Assembly (NCBI GenBank): GCA_012728785.1
Contig: JAAYEK010000024.1
Coordinates: 1-64,000 of the forward strand
DNA: 64,000 bases
Source of the DNA: Bacillota bacterium
Lineage (GTDB): Bacteria > Bacillota > UBA4882 > UBA8346
Reading direction: 5' to 3'
Shown here: positions 52,695 to 62,427 of the stretch, piece by piece
Layout of the letters: the number at the start of each line of letters is the position of its first letter
Position numbering within the stretch: the stretch's first letter is position 1
Notes under the pieces: model-generated
Seen by the model: the letters and a program-made list of their open reading frames with translations, nothing else
What the model was told of the DNA's origin: nothing
Database searches by the model: none
Program-made: the position numbers and the translations under genes

Positions 52695-53189
52695 ATGCGT
52701 TTGGAGGCATGTGTTATCGGCGCTGGGAACCGCTGGCGGGAGGATGACGCTGTCGGCCTGGTGGTGGCAGAAAAGCTAACCGCGTTGGTTTCAAGGGAGA
52801 ACGCCGCTCTTTTTTGGATTGGGGAACGAATATTTGAACTGCAATTATATTTCGAACGTTACCAAAAGATAGCGCTCATTGATGCCCTGCCACCGGAGAC
52901 GGAACCTGGGAAAATAAAGATCCGGCAGTTTAACGGCTCCGATACCGGATTGGAGCGGAGGTTGCCGCAAAGAACTCACAATGCCTATTCATTACATGAT
53001 TTGGACTTGTTATGGCAGGTTCAATCAGCCTTTTGGAACGGATATCAAGGAGAAGTGATGTTGATTGGGATCGAGGCGGGGGCGCTAGGTTACGGTGAAG
53101 GCTTGTCGCCACAGTTAACAATGGTTTTACCCATGGTATTATTTAAACTGGAACAAATGATTTTGGGATTCTTAAGAGCTGGTTTTTAG
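52695..53189 (+). CDS. Hydrogenase maturation protease (HyaD/HybD family)
   Basis: VIGAGNRWREDDAVGLVVAEKL; IALIDALPPETEPGKI; divergent from hydrogenase genes. Confidence 0.85.
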   Translation: MRLEACVIGAGNRWREDDAVGLVVAEKLTALVSRENAALFWIGERIFELQLYFERYQKIALIDALPPETEPGKIKIRQFNGSDTGLERRLPQRTHNAYSLHDLDLLWQVQSAFWNGYQGEVMLIGIEAGALGYGEGLSPQLTMVLPMVLFKLEQMILGFLRAGF

Positions 53190-53269
53190 AAAAATCGCAA
53201 GAAAAAAACGGACTTTATCTTAATTATGGATATGACATCGCTTCATATACTATCAAGGGAGATGAAAAG

Positions 53270-53515
53270 ATGTCTTGTCTATCGTCTTTAGGTTCTAATC
53301 AACTTATTATTATAGCCTCTTTGGTTTCGATCTTAATTTCCGATAAATTTAGCGCGGATGATTTAGACATTCTAGCTGCTTTTATTACAAGTGTTGGGGA
53401 TTTACTAGCATTAAAAGCTACTAAGCTATCAATCGAGGATACTAAAGATGATTCCAGACAGCAGATTTTATTACTCGAGGAACAAATTAAGCGACTGGAA
53501 GATAAATTAAAATAA
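53270..53515 (+). CDS. Hypothetical small protein with N-terminal TM and C-terminal coiled coil
   Basis: 81 aa; preceded by GGGAGATG; SLGSNQLIIIASLVSILISDKFSADDLDILAAFITSVGDLLAL... Confidence 0.6.
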   Translation: MSCLSSLGSNQLIIIASLVSILISDKFSADDLDILAAFITSVGDLLALKATKLSIEDTKDDSRQQILLLEEQIKRLEDKLK

Positions 53516-53527
53516 AAGGTAGTCCAA

Positions 53528-53565
53528 AACACGAAACAGTCGCAAGTTACAACTGTTTCGTGTTA
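53528..53565 (+). terminator. Terminator-like perfect hairpin
   Basis: AACACGAAACAGT...ACTGTTTCGTGTT. Confidence 0.65.
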
Positions 53566-53692
53566 CAATATTTTTGAGGTGAGAAGATGAACCCCCATCA
53601 AGGGGAGGATTTGAGGGAAGCTGTACGACGGCTGGAAAACGATCGTTGTAAGGGATAAGCATTTCGAAATAACCGGAAGAAGATGAATATAT

Positions 53693-54130
53693 ATGACAAA
53701 GTCGGAAGTTGCCGAAGCTAAATTTCTGGAAGGGTATAATTGTGCTCAAGCCGTATGTTACTCTTTTGGTGATGACTTAAACTTTGATAAAAACCTGGCA
53801 ATGAAATTAGCTTGTGGCTTTGGGGCTGGAATGGGCCGTAACGAAGAAGTTTGTGGGGCAGTTTCAGGGGGTATTATTGTGATTGGAATGATATACGGCA
53901 GAGGAGAGGGCCAAGACCGTTCGTTAATGGAGCAAACATATGAGAAAACTAGGGAATTGATGAAGCGGTTCAAGGAAAAACAGGGTTCCTTCATTTGTCG
54001 GGAACTTCTTGAGGGCTGTGAATTAACAAATCCGGAAGGACAAAATCAATTCAAAGAAAAAGACTTAAAAAATAAAGTTTGCAGGCATTGTGTTAGAAAT
54101 GTGGTTGAAATTATAGAAGCTATAATTTAA
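53693..54130 (+). CDS. C_GCAxxG_C_C family protein
   Basis: GYNCAQAVCYSFGDD...LACGFGAGMGRNEEVCGAVSGGIIVIGM...FICRELLEGCEL. Confidence 0.9.
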   Translation: MTKSEVAEAKFLEGYNCAQAVCYSFGDDLNFDKNLAMKLACGFGAGMGRNEEVCGAVSGGIIVIGMIYGRGEGQDRSLMEQTYEKTRELMKRFKEKQGSFICRELLEGCELTNPEGQNQFKEKDLKNKVCRHCVRNVVEIIEAII

Positions 54131-54165
54131 AAAAATATTGGTTCCAGGTGTATAGATGGAAAACT

Positions 54166-54202
54166 AAAGGACCGACGGGATTTATTAACCCCTCGGTCCT
54201 TT
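54166..54202 (-). terminator. Terminator of metNIQ
   Basis: AAAGGACCGA...TCGGTCCTTTT on minus strand. Confidence 0.75.
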
Positions 54203-54221
54203 TCAAGATCAAAAACATTTT

Positions 54222-55022
54222 TTAAAACGCCGGAACGATACTTCCTTTGTATTCTTTCATGATGAAATCTTTAACTGTCTGGCTGTTGAGGGCCTGAGCC
54301 AACTTTAACAAGGCCGGGTTGTTTTTTTCGGTGGTACGAACGACCAGGATGTTGGCATAGGGTGATTCGCTACCTTCAATGAATAATGAGTCCTTGGTTG
54401 GTACCAGATTGATGGTTAAAGCGTAATTAGTATTGATCACTGCAATATCAACATCGGGCAGAACCCGAGGTAATTGGGCCGCTTCGAGAGCTTTGAATCT
54501 TAGATTTTTTGGGTTCTTAACGATATCCAGTTCGGTGGCGGAAAGTCCGGCGTCTTTGCGTAATTCAATCAATTTGGCCTGCTGTAATAAGAGTAGGGCC
54601 CGGCCGCCGTTGGTGGGGTCATTGGGGATAGCCACGATGGATTTGTTTTTCAAGTCGTTTAGAGACTTAATTTTCTTGGAGTAAACGCCAATCGGTTCGA
54701 TATGTACTTTGGCGATGTAGGTTAAATCCAATTTCCGGTCTTTGCAAAATTGGTCCAAATAGGGGATATGTTGAAAGAAGTTAGCGTCCAGTTCGCCTTC
54801 GGCCAAAGCCAGGTTGGGTTGGACATAATCTTGAAACTCAATGATTTTCAAGGTGATTCCCTCTTGGGCCAATTGGGATTTGATTGTCTCCAAGATCGGC
54901 ACATGGGGCGTTGGCGAGGCGCCTACTTTTAATACGGTGTCGGCGCTGATCACACCGAAACTACTAAATAATAGAATGCCGGTTAAGACAGTGACCAGAA
55001 TTGAAGTTACTTGTTTTTTCAT
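54222..55022 (-). CDS. metQ: Methionine ABC transporter substrate-binding protein MetQ
   Basis: LKVGASPTPHVPILETIKSQLAQEGITLKIIEFQDYVQPNLALAEGELDANFFQHIPYLD. Confidence 0.95.
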   Translation of the reverse strand: MKKQVTSILVTVLTGILLFSSFGVISADTVLKVGASPTPHVPILETIKSQLAQEGITLKIIEFQDYVQPNLALAEGELDANFFQHIPYLDQFCKDRKLDLTYIAKVHIEPIGVYSKKIKSLNDLKNKSIVAIPNDPTNGGRALLLLQQAKLIELRKDAGLSATELDIVKNPKNLRFKALEAAQLPRVLPDVDIAVINTNYALTINLVPTKDSLFIEGSESPYANILVVRTTEKNNPALLKLAQALNSQTVKDFIMKEYKGSIVPAF

Positions 55023-55044
55023 GCCATTTCCTCCTCAAATTTTA

Positions 55045-55704
55045 TTACCGATGATTTAACCTGCGAGCGATCCAATCACCCAGTGATTGAACGCCTTGGA
55101 CCAGAATGACTAATACTACTACCGTGGCCAACATGACATCCGGTTGGAACCGTTGGTAACCGTAACGGATAGCCAGATCACCTAATCCGCCGCCGCCGAC
55201 AGCGCCGGCCATTGCCGAATAACTAATCAGACTAACAGCGCTATTAGTGATGGATAGTACTATTCCGGATTTGGCTTCCGGAATTAATACTTTACCAATG
55301 ATCTGCCAAGTGGTGGCCCCAATAGCTTGAGCCGCTTCGATCACGCCCCCGTCCACTTCGAGGAGGTTGGTTTCGACCAGCCTTGCTAAAAAAGGAATGG
55401 CGCTGACTGTTAACGGGACAATGGCCCCAAGAGTGCCAATGGATGTTCCAACCACAAACCGGGTAAAGGGTACGATGGCGACCAGTAAAATGATGAATGG
55501 TAGTGAGCGACCGATATTGACCACAGTTGATAAGGCCGAATGAAGCATCCGGTGCGGGTGAATATGTTCCGGGCCGGTAATTACCAGTAAAACGCCGATG
55601 GGTAAACCGAAGATAGCGGCGATCACTAAAGAGATACCGACCATATAAAGGGTTTCCCATAATCCGTTAATTAACAGATTGATTAGTTGTGGATTCCACA
55701 CCAT
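55045..55704 (-). CDS. metI: Methionine ABC transporter permease MetI
   Basis: GLWETLYMVGISLVIAAIFGLPIGVLLVIT...SYSAMAGAVGGGGLGDLAIRYGYQRF. Confidence 0.96.
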   Translation of the reverse strand: MVWNPQLINLLINGLWETLYMVGISLVIAAIFGLPIGVLLVITGPEHIHPHRMLHSALSTVVNIGRSLPFIILLVAIVPFTRFVVGTSIGTLGAIVPLTVSAIPFLARLVETNLLEVDGGVIEAAQAIGATTWQIIGKVLIPEAKSGIVLSITNSAVSLISYSAMAGAVGGGGLGDLAIRYGYQRFQPDVMLATVVVLVILVQGVQSLGDWIARRLNHR

Positions 55705-56731
55705 TGAGCACCTCGATTCGACACCCTTGTTTCTCTAGAAAACCGATGGCAGCCGGTATTTCCTTCTCGGCACCGGAGAGATCGACGATCAGCGAACCAA
55801 AGGGAGTATCATGGATAAAGTCAAGATTAGCAAATAAAATATTGACATCTAGTTTAAAATGGCGGACTAAAGAGGTAATGATCGGTTCTTTGGCCGCTTC
55901 GCCATGAAAGAAGATTCGTAGCAAGTTTCCGGCGCCGGTCCGGGAGTGGATCAATTCCCGCAGGTTTTCGGGGATTTTATCATTGGTGGCGGTTCGAATA
56001 AAATTGCGAGCTACATCGGTTTGGGGGTTTAAGAAAAGTTGGACCAAAGATCCACTTTCGACAATTTGACCGTCTTCGATGATCGCCACGGAATCGCAGA
56101 TTTCTTTAACAACCTGGATTTCATGGGTGATTAGGATGATGGTTAATCCAAGGTGTTGATTAACATCCCGTAATAATTTAAGGATGGAATGGGTGGTCTG
56201 GGGGTCAAGGGCTGAAGTAGCTTCGTCGCATAGTAAAATTTCGGGACGATTCGCTAAAGCCCGGGCGATCCCGACCCGTTGTTTTTGGCCGCCGCTCAAT
56301 TGGGACGGATAGTTAGTAAGTTTATCAGATAGACCAACCAGATCAGCTAATTCCAGTACTCGTTGCTTAATGGCGGCGGGAACCGCTCCGGCCACTTCCA
56401 TGGGGAAGGCGATGTTCCCATATACGGTCCGGGAAGATAGTAAATTAAAATGTTGAAAGATCATCCCGATTTTACGTCGGGCCGCCCGGAGTTCTTTGCG
56501 GGTTAGGGTAGTCATTTCAATAGCACCAACCCGAATACTTCCCGATTGGGGGACTTCCAACTGATTAATACTTCTGATTAAAGTGCTTTTACCAGCTCCG
56601 CTTAAACCGATGATCCCGAAAATTTCGCCTTTTTTAATCTCCAAATCTACATTATCCAGGGCGACGACGGTCTCATTTTTGGTATGATAGGTCTTGGATA
56701 CCTGTTTTAATTGAATGATCGTTTCGTCCAC
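55667..56731 (-). CDS. metN: Methionine ABC transporter ATPase MetN with C-terminal NIL domain
   Basis: GLSGAGKSTLIRSINQLE, LSGGQKQRVGIARAL, NIL region at C-terminus; GTG start with AGGGGG. Confidence 0.95.
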   Translation of the reverse strand: MDETIIQLKQVSKTYHTKNETVVALDNVDLEIKKGEIFGIIGLSGAGKSTLIRSINQLEVPQSGSIRVGAIEMTTLTRKELRAARRKIGMIFQHFNLLSSRTVYGNIAFPMEVAGAVPAAIKQRVLELADLVGLSDKLTNYPSQLSGGQKQRVGIARALANRPEILLCDEATSALDPQTTHSILKLLRDVNQHLGLTIILITHEIQVVKEICDSVAIIEDGQIVESGSLVQLFLNPQTDVARNFIRTATNDKIPENLRELIHSRTGAGNLLRIFFHGEAAKEPIITSLVRHFKLDVNILFANLDFIHDTPFGSLIVDLSGAEKEIPAAIGFLEKQGCRIEVLNGVESTTNQSVN

Positions 56732-57019
56732 ATAATCGCCCCCTAACAAAAGATATAATAAGATTTAAAAAAATTCTAACACATATTACTAATGCTTTCA
56801 AGGCTTTAGCTGATCAGGGATGACTTTCCAAAACCCAAAAAGTAGGGATGTTCAGAAGTTAGCTGGAGTTAGGAGAATTGCTCCGACGGAGATTTGATTG
56901 AGGGCAGATCTCATTAAGGACTGGTTGAAGCGAAAAGCTTTTGGATCGAGGGTATGATTATATGGTAGAATATCATTAATCAGTTATCCGGTTCTAACTA
57001 TTCAAATGGAGGATTATCG

Positions 57020-58021
57020 ATGAAAAAAGGGATCGCGGTGGCGGGGAATATGATCGTGGATACCATTTATCCGGTGGATCATTACCCTCAAATCGGCGAA
57101 CTGGCTACCATCGAAGATAACATTAAAAAAGCTACGGGTGGGGCAGTTTGTAATGTCATTGTGGATCTGGCGAAATTAGATGCTACTATCCCACTGACTG
57201 CTTTAGGCGTAATCGGTGCCGATGAGGCCGGGAGGTTTATTGAAGCCTATCTTTCCGATTATCCAAACATTGATTGCTCCCAGATTGTCCGTGAGGGGAC
57301 AACCTCCTTTACAGCGGTGATGAGCGATAACTCGACCAAGCAACGGACTTTCTTTCATTTCCGCGGCGCTAACGCTAGGTTCTCAGAGGAACATCTCAAT
57401 TGGGACCGTTTAAATGTAGATCTTTTGCATGTCGGCTATATCCTGCTTTTGGATGAATTGGACCGACCGGATAGCGAATATGGGACCAAAATGGCCCGGA
57501 TGTTGGCCTCTGCTCAACGTAAAGGAATTAGGACCTCCGTGGATATGGTCAGCGATAGGGAGGACCGTTTTAAAAAAATTGCGCCTCCGGCTTTGAAATA
57601 TACGGATTATTGTATTATCAACGAAATTGAAGCGGAACGAACCACCGGTATAGTCATCCGGAACAAGGACGGCATCGATGAAGCGAAGCTGGACTTGGCG
57701 CTTACCGCAATTAAAGAAATGGGAGTCGCCGAATGGGTGGTGGTCCACGCGCCGGAAGGCGGCTATGGTCTAAATTGTGTCAGCGGCGAAAGGGCAAAAG
57801 TGAAGAGTCTCAAATTACCCGATGGCTATATCAAGGGAACCAACGGGGCCGGCGACGCCTTTTGCGCCGGAGTTTTATATGGGGCGTACCAGGAGAAGCC
57901 TTTGGCGGAGGCAATTGAAATTGGGATCGCCTGTGCCTCCTGCTCTTTGTCGGAACCTGGGGCCACCGAGGGGATGCGCAGTTATGACCAGGTCCTTAAG
58001 CTGTATCAAGCTATGAAATAA
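57020..58021 (+). CDS. PfkB-family carbohydrate kinase
   Basis: IAVAGNMIVDTIYPVDHYP...GGAVCNVIVDLAKL...GTNGAGDAFCAGVLYG. Confidence 0.92.
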   Translation: MKKGIAVAGNMIVDTIYPVDHYPQIGELATIEDNIKKATGGAVCNVIVDLAKLDATIPLTALGVIGADEAGRFIEAYLSDYPNIDCSQIVREGTTSFTAVMSDNSTKQRTFFHFRGANARFSEEHLNWDRLNVDLLHVGYILLLDELDRPDSEYGTKMARMLASAQRKGIRTSVDMVSDREDRFKKIAPPALKYTDYCIINEIEAERTTGIVIRNKDGIDEAKLDLALTAIKEMGVAEWVVVHAPEGGYGLNCVSGERAKVKSLKLPDGYIKGTNGAGDAFCAGVLYGAYQEKPLAEAIEIGIACASCSLSEPGATEGMRSYDQVLKLYQAMK

Positions 58022-58039
58022 AGGATAGGGGCGTTGAAG

Positions 58040-58885
58040 ATGGTTGTAACCTTGAATGATGTTTTAAAAGATGCGCAAAAAAACCAATATGCCGTGGGAC
58101 TCTTTAATACGGTCAATTTGGAGATGGCCAAGGGTGTTTTGGATGCGGCGGAAGAGACCAAATCTCCGGTGATCATCGGGACCGCCGAGGTATTACTCCC
58201 CTATGCTGGCCTAGAAGAGTTGGCTTACTTTTTAGTTCCATTGGCTCAAAAAGCCAAAGTACCTGTGGTTTTACATTTTGACCACGGTTTGACCCCGGAG
58301 TTGGTTATCAAGGCAATGGCTTTGGGTTTTAGTTCGGTAATGTATGATTGCTCGACCTACTCCTTCCAGGACAATACAGCGCGACTCAAGGAGATGGCCA
58401 AGATCGCCAAGGCTTTCGGAGCTTCCATCGAAGCGGAATTAGGCCAGGTCGGCGCTGTGGATTGTAACGCCGCCGAATCCGATGGATATGAAAGTCTTTA
58501 TACCGACCCGGACCAAGCAAAGGAATTTGTCGATTCGACCCGTGTGGACGCATTGGCGGTGGCAATCGGTACGGCCCACGGCGCTTATATGCAACAGCCC
58601 AAATTGGATATTGCGCGTTTGAAGGTAATTGCAGGGGCGATCAATACTCCATTAGTCTTACATGGAGGGTCGGGTTTATCCGATGAGGACTTTAGGAACT
58701 GTATTCAAAACGGAATTAGCAAGATCAATATTTTCACCGATATTAACATCGCAGCCGCTAAAGGGGCTGTTAACTGTTATCAAGACGGTTCTGGAATGAC
58801 CGATTTGATGGGTAGTATTGTTGATAACGTTAAAGAAGCGACTATGGCAAAGATGAGGCTGTTTGGATCGGTGAATAAGGGGTAA
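58040..58885 (+). CDS. Class II ketose-bisphosphate aldolase
   Basis: YAVGLFNTVNLEMAKGVLDAAEETKSPVIIG; VVLHFDHGLTPELV; LVLHGGSGLSDEDF. Confidence 0.93.
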   Translation: MVVTLNDVLKDAQKNQYAVGLFNTVNLEMAKGVLDAAEETKSPVIIGTAEVLLPYAGLEELAYFLVPLAQKAKVPVVLHFDHGLTPELVIKAMALGFSSVMYDCSTYSFQDNTARLKEMAKIAKAFGASIEAELGQVGAVDCNAAESDGYESLYTDPDQAKEFVDSTRVDALAVAIGTAHGAYMQQPKLDIARLKVIAGAINTPLVLHGGSGLSDEDFRNCIQNGISKINIFTDINIAAAKGAVNCYQDGSGMTDLMGSIVDNVKEATMAKMRLFGSVNKG

Positions 58886-59063
58886 AGGGAACAAAAGGAG
58901 AACTACCGTTATCCCTTCGGCTCCGTCATTAGATGGAGTTAAATATTGTCCATTTAGGGTCGGAAAGCTTGTTAAGATACATCAAAATCATATTGGAGTA
59001 TCTATCTTGTTTAACTCATGTAACTTAGTAGATTAATAATAATTAAATTTAGGGGGGACAAAA

Positions 59064-59678
59064 ATGTTTGACGCTTTGGTCTTTGATCTGGATGGAACTT
59101 TATGGAACGCCACTGAGTATAGCACTCTGGGATGGAATAATGCCCTTCAATCATTAGGGATCGATCGAGAGATTACAATTGGCGAATTACAAAAAGTCAT
59201 GGGAAAACCTGGGGAAGAGTGCGTTCGAATATTATTGCCGGCTGAATTAGAGCGATATCCGAACCTTTTAGAAATCATCAAGCATCACGAAAAGATCGCG
59301 ATTCAAACTAATGGGGGAAAACTTTATGATTCCCTGGAGACGACTATCAAATCTTTGTCCCGAAAATATAATTTGTTTTTAGTCAGTAATTGCGGCGAAT
59401 GGTATCTTAATGAATTTTTTAAGTTCTCCGGGATCAAAGAATTCTTACGGGATTATGACTGTTACGGTATTTCCAAAGAAAATAAAAGGGAAATGCTAAC
59501 TAAGCTTAAGCAAAAACATCAATTTGCAAAACCAGCCTATATCGGCGATACGGAGAGCGATCAGATCGCAGCCGGAGATGCTGGATATACTTTTATCTTT
59601 GCTAGCTATGGTTTTGGTGTCTCCCCTAATCCTGATTTGAAGATCAACTCCTTAGCGGAGTTATTAGATATGGGGTAG
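59064..59678 (+). CDS. HAD-family phosphatase, copy 2
   Basis: FDLDGTLWNATEYSTLGWNN; YIGDTESDQIAAGDAGY; alignable end-to-end with 49217..49831. Confidence 0.9.
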   Translation: MFDALVFDLDGTLWNATEYSTLGWNNALQSLGIDREITIGELQKVMGKPGEECVRILLPAELERYPNLLEIIKHHEKIAIQTNGGKLYDSLETTIKSLSRKYNLFLVSNCGEWYLNEFFKFSGIKEFLRDYDCYGISKENKREMLTKLKQKHQFAKPAYIGDTESDQIAAGDAGYTFIFASYGFGVSPNPDLKINSLAELLDMG

Positions 59679-59705
59679 TAGCAAGAAGGATAATAAGTTT
59701 TGTAA

Positions 59706-59729
59706 CTCTGTGTCTCTGCGCCTCTGTGG
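59706..59729. repeat. 8-bp imperfect tandem repeat (CTCTGYGN)3
   Basis: CTCTGTGT/CTCTGCGC/CTCTGTGG. Confidence 0.65.
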
Positions 59730-59867
59730 CTAAATCATTCATTTAGATGATTTTATTCCCTGATATCTTGTTGGTTAAATAATCTAAAAAAACTAATCAA
59801 TTCGTTCCAAAATATGTTAAAATAAGAATGATATCTATTAGTTAGAAACTATTTAGCGGAGGTCAAG

Positions 59868-61646
59868 TTGCTCCACCAAGCTGAAGAAATCCTTAATAAA
59901 TATTATGGTTATCCCAATTTTCGCGACGGACAGGCCAAGATTATCAGTAGTATCCTTCAGAATCAGGATACTTTCGCGATTATGCCGACGGGGGCCGGGA
60001 AGTCCTTGTGTTTTCAGATCCCTGCCTTGCTTTTTCCGGGAATAACTATTGTGATCTCGCCCTTAATCTCCTTGATGAAAGACCAGATCGACGCTTTGAA
60101 CGGCTTGGGAATTTCAGCGACTTTCATCAATAGCTCCCTTTCTTCCCGACAGGTTATGGAGAGAATTGAAAACGCCAAAGCGGGAGCTTATAAGCTTCTC
60201 TATATTGCCCCGGAACGGTTGGAAGTGGAGTCATTCATTAGTTTGGTTGATTCTTTAGAAATTAGTTTGATGGCTATTGACGAAGCCCATTGCGTCTCCC
60301 AGTGGGGACATGATTTTCGTCCCAGTTATCGCCGGATCAGCCCTTTCATTAAAGGATTGTCCCACCGGCCGGTAGTGGCCGCTTTTACGGCTACAGCCAC
60401 TCCGGAGGTTAAAGATGATATCATTAAGCTTTTGGCCTTAAAAGACCCCGGCCTGGTAGTAACCGGATTTAACCGGGAAAATCTCTCTTTTTCGGTGGTG
60501 CGAGGCGAGAATAAGCGGGACTTTGTCCAAAAATACCTAGCGAGTTGTCCTGGGCATTCGGGGATCATCTATGCGGCTACCCGGAAGGAAGTTGACCAAT
60601 TATATACCTTATTGAGCAAGAAGAAACTGGCAGTCGGTAAATATCACGCCGGATTGAGCGATAAGGAACGGGAACAAACTCAGGAGGCCTTTCTTTACGA
60701 TGATATCAAAGTAATGGTCGCCACTAACGCCTTTGGAATGGGAATCGATAAATCCAACGTCCGTTTCGTAATCCATTACAACCTTCCCAAAAATATGGAG
60801 TCGTATTATCAGGAAGCCGGACGGGCGGGACGGGACGGGGAACCTAGCGAGTGTATTTTACTGTTTTCACCCCAGGATATCTTCATTCAAAAGTATTTAA
60901 TTGAAGAGACGGTGTATTCTCCGGTCCGTAAACAGAACGAATACCGAAAACTTCAGGGAATGATTGATTATGCCCATTGTTCCCGTTGTTTACGCGGGTT
61001 TATCCTTGAATATTTTGGGGAGGAGAATGTAGCCGATACTTGCAATAACTGTGGTAATTGTAATGATGAAACTGAAATGGCTGATATAACTGTTCCTGCT
61101 CAAAAGGTTTTTTCTTGCATTGTCCGGTTAAGAGAGCGATTTGGGATTACGATAGTGGCTGAAGTATTGAAAGGTTCCACAGTTAAGAAGTTAATTCAAA
61201 TGAAATTAGACACTTTGCCCACCTATGGCGTAATGGCTGATATGACTCTGGATGAGATTAAAGACATGATCAACCGGCTGATTGCCGAAGACTACCTCTA
61301 TCTGACCCAGGGGAAATATCCGGTGGTTAAGTTAAGGCCTAAAGCGGCGGCTGTCTTAAGAAACGAAGCCCAAGTCAATCAAAGAATCGTGAAACGCCAA
61401 ACCAAACTGGAAGAGGATACGGTTCTTTTCGAGGTCCTCCGCCGTTTGCGCCGGGAGATAGCCGACCGGGAAGGAGTCCCGCCCTATATCGTTTTTGCCG
61501 ACAGTACTTTGCGGGAGATGGCGAAGTTCAATCCGACTACACCAAGGGAGTTGTTGGCTATTAAAGGAGTTGGGGAGTCCAAGTTGGAACGGTACGGGGC
61601 TTCATTTATAAATGCGATTCAAAAACACCTTGAGGAGTCGAAATAA
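59868..61646 (+). CDS. recQ: ATP-dependent DNA helicase RecQ
   Basis: AIMPTGAGKSLCFQIPALL, MAIDEAHCVSQWGHDFRPSY, RQC Cys cluster, HRDC C-terminus; TTG start. Confidence 0.96.
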   Translation: MLHQAEEILNKYYGYPNFRDGQAKIISSILQNQDTFAIMPTGAGKSLCFQIPALLFPGITIVISPLISLMKDQIDALNGLGISATFINSSLSSRQVMERIENAKAGAYKLLYIAPERLEVESFISLVDSLEISLMAIDEAHCVSQWGHDFRPSYRRISPFIKGLSHRPVVAAFTATATPEVKDDIIKLLALKDPGLVVTGFNRENLSFSVVRGENKRDFVQKYLASCPGHSGIIYAATRKEVDQLYTLLSKKKLAVGKYHAGLSDKEREQTQEAFLYDDIKVMVATNAFGMGIDKSNVRFVIHYNLPKNMESYYQEAGRAGRDGEPSECILLFSPQDIFIQKYLIEETVYSPVRKQNEYRKLQGMIDYAHCSRCLRGFILEYFGEENVADTCNNCGNCNDETEMADITVPAQKVFSCIVRLRERFGITIVAEVLKGSTVKKLIQMKLDTLPTYGVMADMTLDEIKDMINRLIAEDYLYLTQGKYPVVKLRPKAAAVLRNEAQVNQRIVKRQTKLEEDTVLFEVLRRLRREIADREGVPPYIVFADSTLREMAKFNPTTPRELLAIKGVGESKLERYGASFINAIQKHLEESK

Positions 61647-62427
61647 TTAGTTGACTACTCCTTAAAAATATCTTCCAAAAAACATTGGTTATGGTATGGC
61701 AAATTACAGGGAAAAATAAATTACCTGTTAAATAATATACTAGACCATAACCAACTCCAGCAATAGTTGCGACTATTACCATTTTCCAACCGGCATAGGT
61801 CCAGTGAACCAGCCCAAACAAGACCGAACTACCGATTAACATTGCAAAAAAGTTCCCAGGGAAAAATTGATCAAAATAGGTAAAGACCAATCCCCGAAAG
61901 ATAAACTCCTGACTTAATGCTACAAAATAGAACATATAAACAGTAACTATCAGTATTTTTCGAATACCGATATTCCCCAAAAAACACAATTGATAAAGTC
62001 TCATTTTATAAACTACAAATAAACTTACTAATATTAAGGCAATTGTTATTATAATCATAACCAGCCACAGTCTCCACTCCAACGAAAACTGAAAAGATAG
62101 ATTAATATGCCGAAAACTAATATAATACCAAGCCAATAATAGATAAATCATTCGGTAAACAACATCGAACTCTACTAGATTGAATTTTTTTAGTATTAAT
62201 AAGCTACATGGTTTAGTAAGGATCCATAACGCTACTAAGATGATAACTATAAAGTCGTATTTCGTTAGAGTCCCCTTAAGAGTCAAGGGAGTATGAAGGG
62301 TATTTAAAAAAAGCGAAATATAAGATAACACAAAAATGAAGGTGATGCCGGGTCTCCATTTAATATAAGCATCCTTAGGAGTAAAAATAAGCATTAATAT
62401 AATTGGTAATAGATTTATAGCAAACAT
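61606..62427 (-). CDS. CPBP-family intramembrane metalloprotease
   Basis: QEFIFRGLVFTYF...SVLFGLVHWTYAGW...FFPVICHTITNVFW. Confidence 0.85.
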   Translation of the reverse strand: MFAINLLPIILMLIFTPKDAYIKWRPGITFIFVLSYISLFLNTLHTPLTLKGTLTKYDFIVIILVALWILTKPCSLLILKKFNLVEFDVVYRMIYLLLAWYYISFRHINLSFQFSLEWRLWLVMIIITIALILVSLFVVYKMRLYQLCFLGNIGIRKILIVTVYMFYFVALSQEFIFRGLVFTYFDQFFPGNFFAMLIGSSVLFGLVHWTYAGWKMVIVATIAGVGYGLVYYLTGNLFFPVICHTITNVFWKIFLRSSQLIISTPQGVFESHL

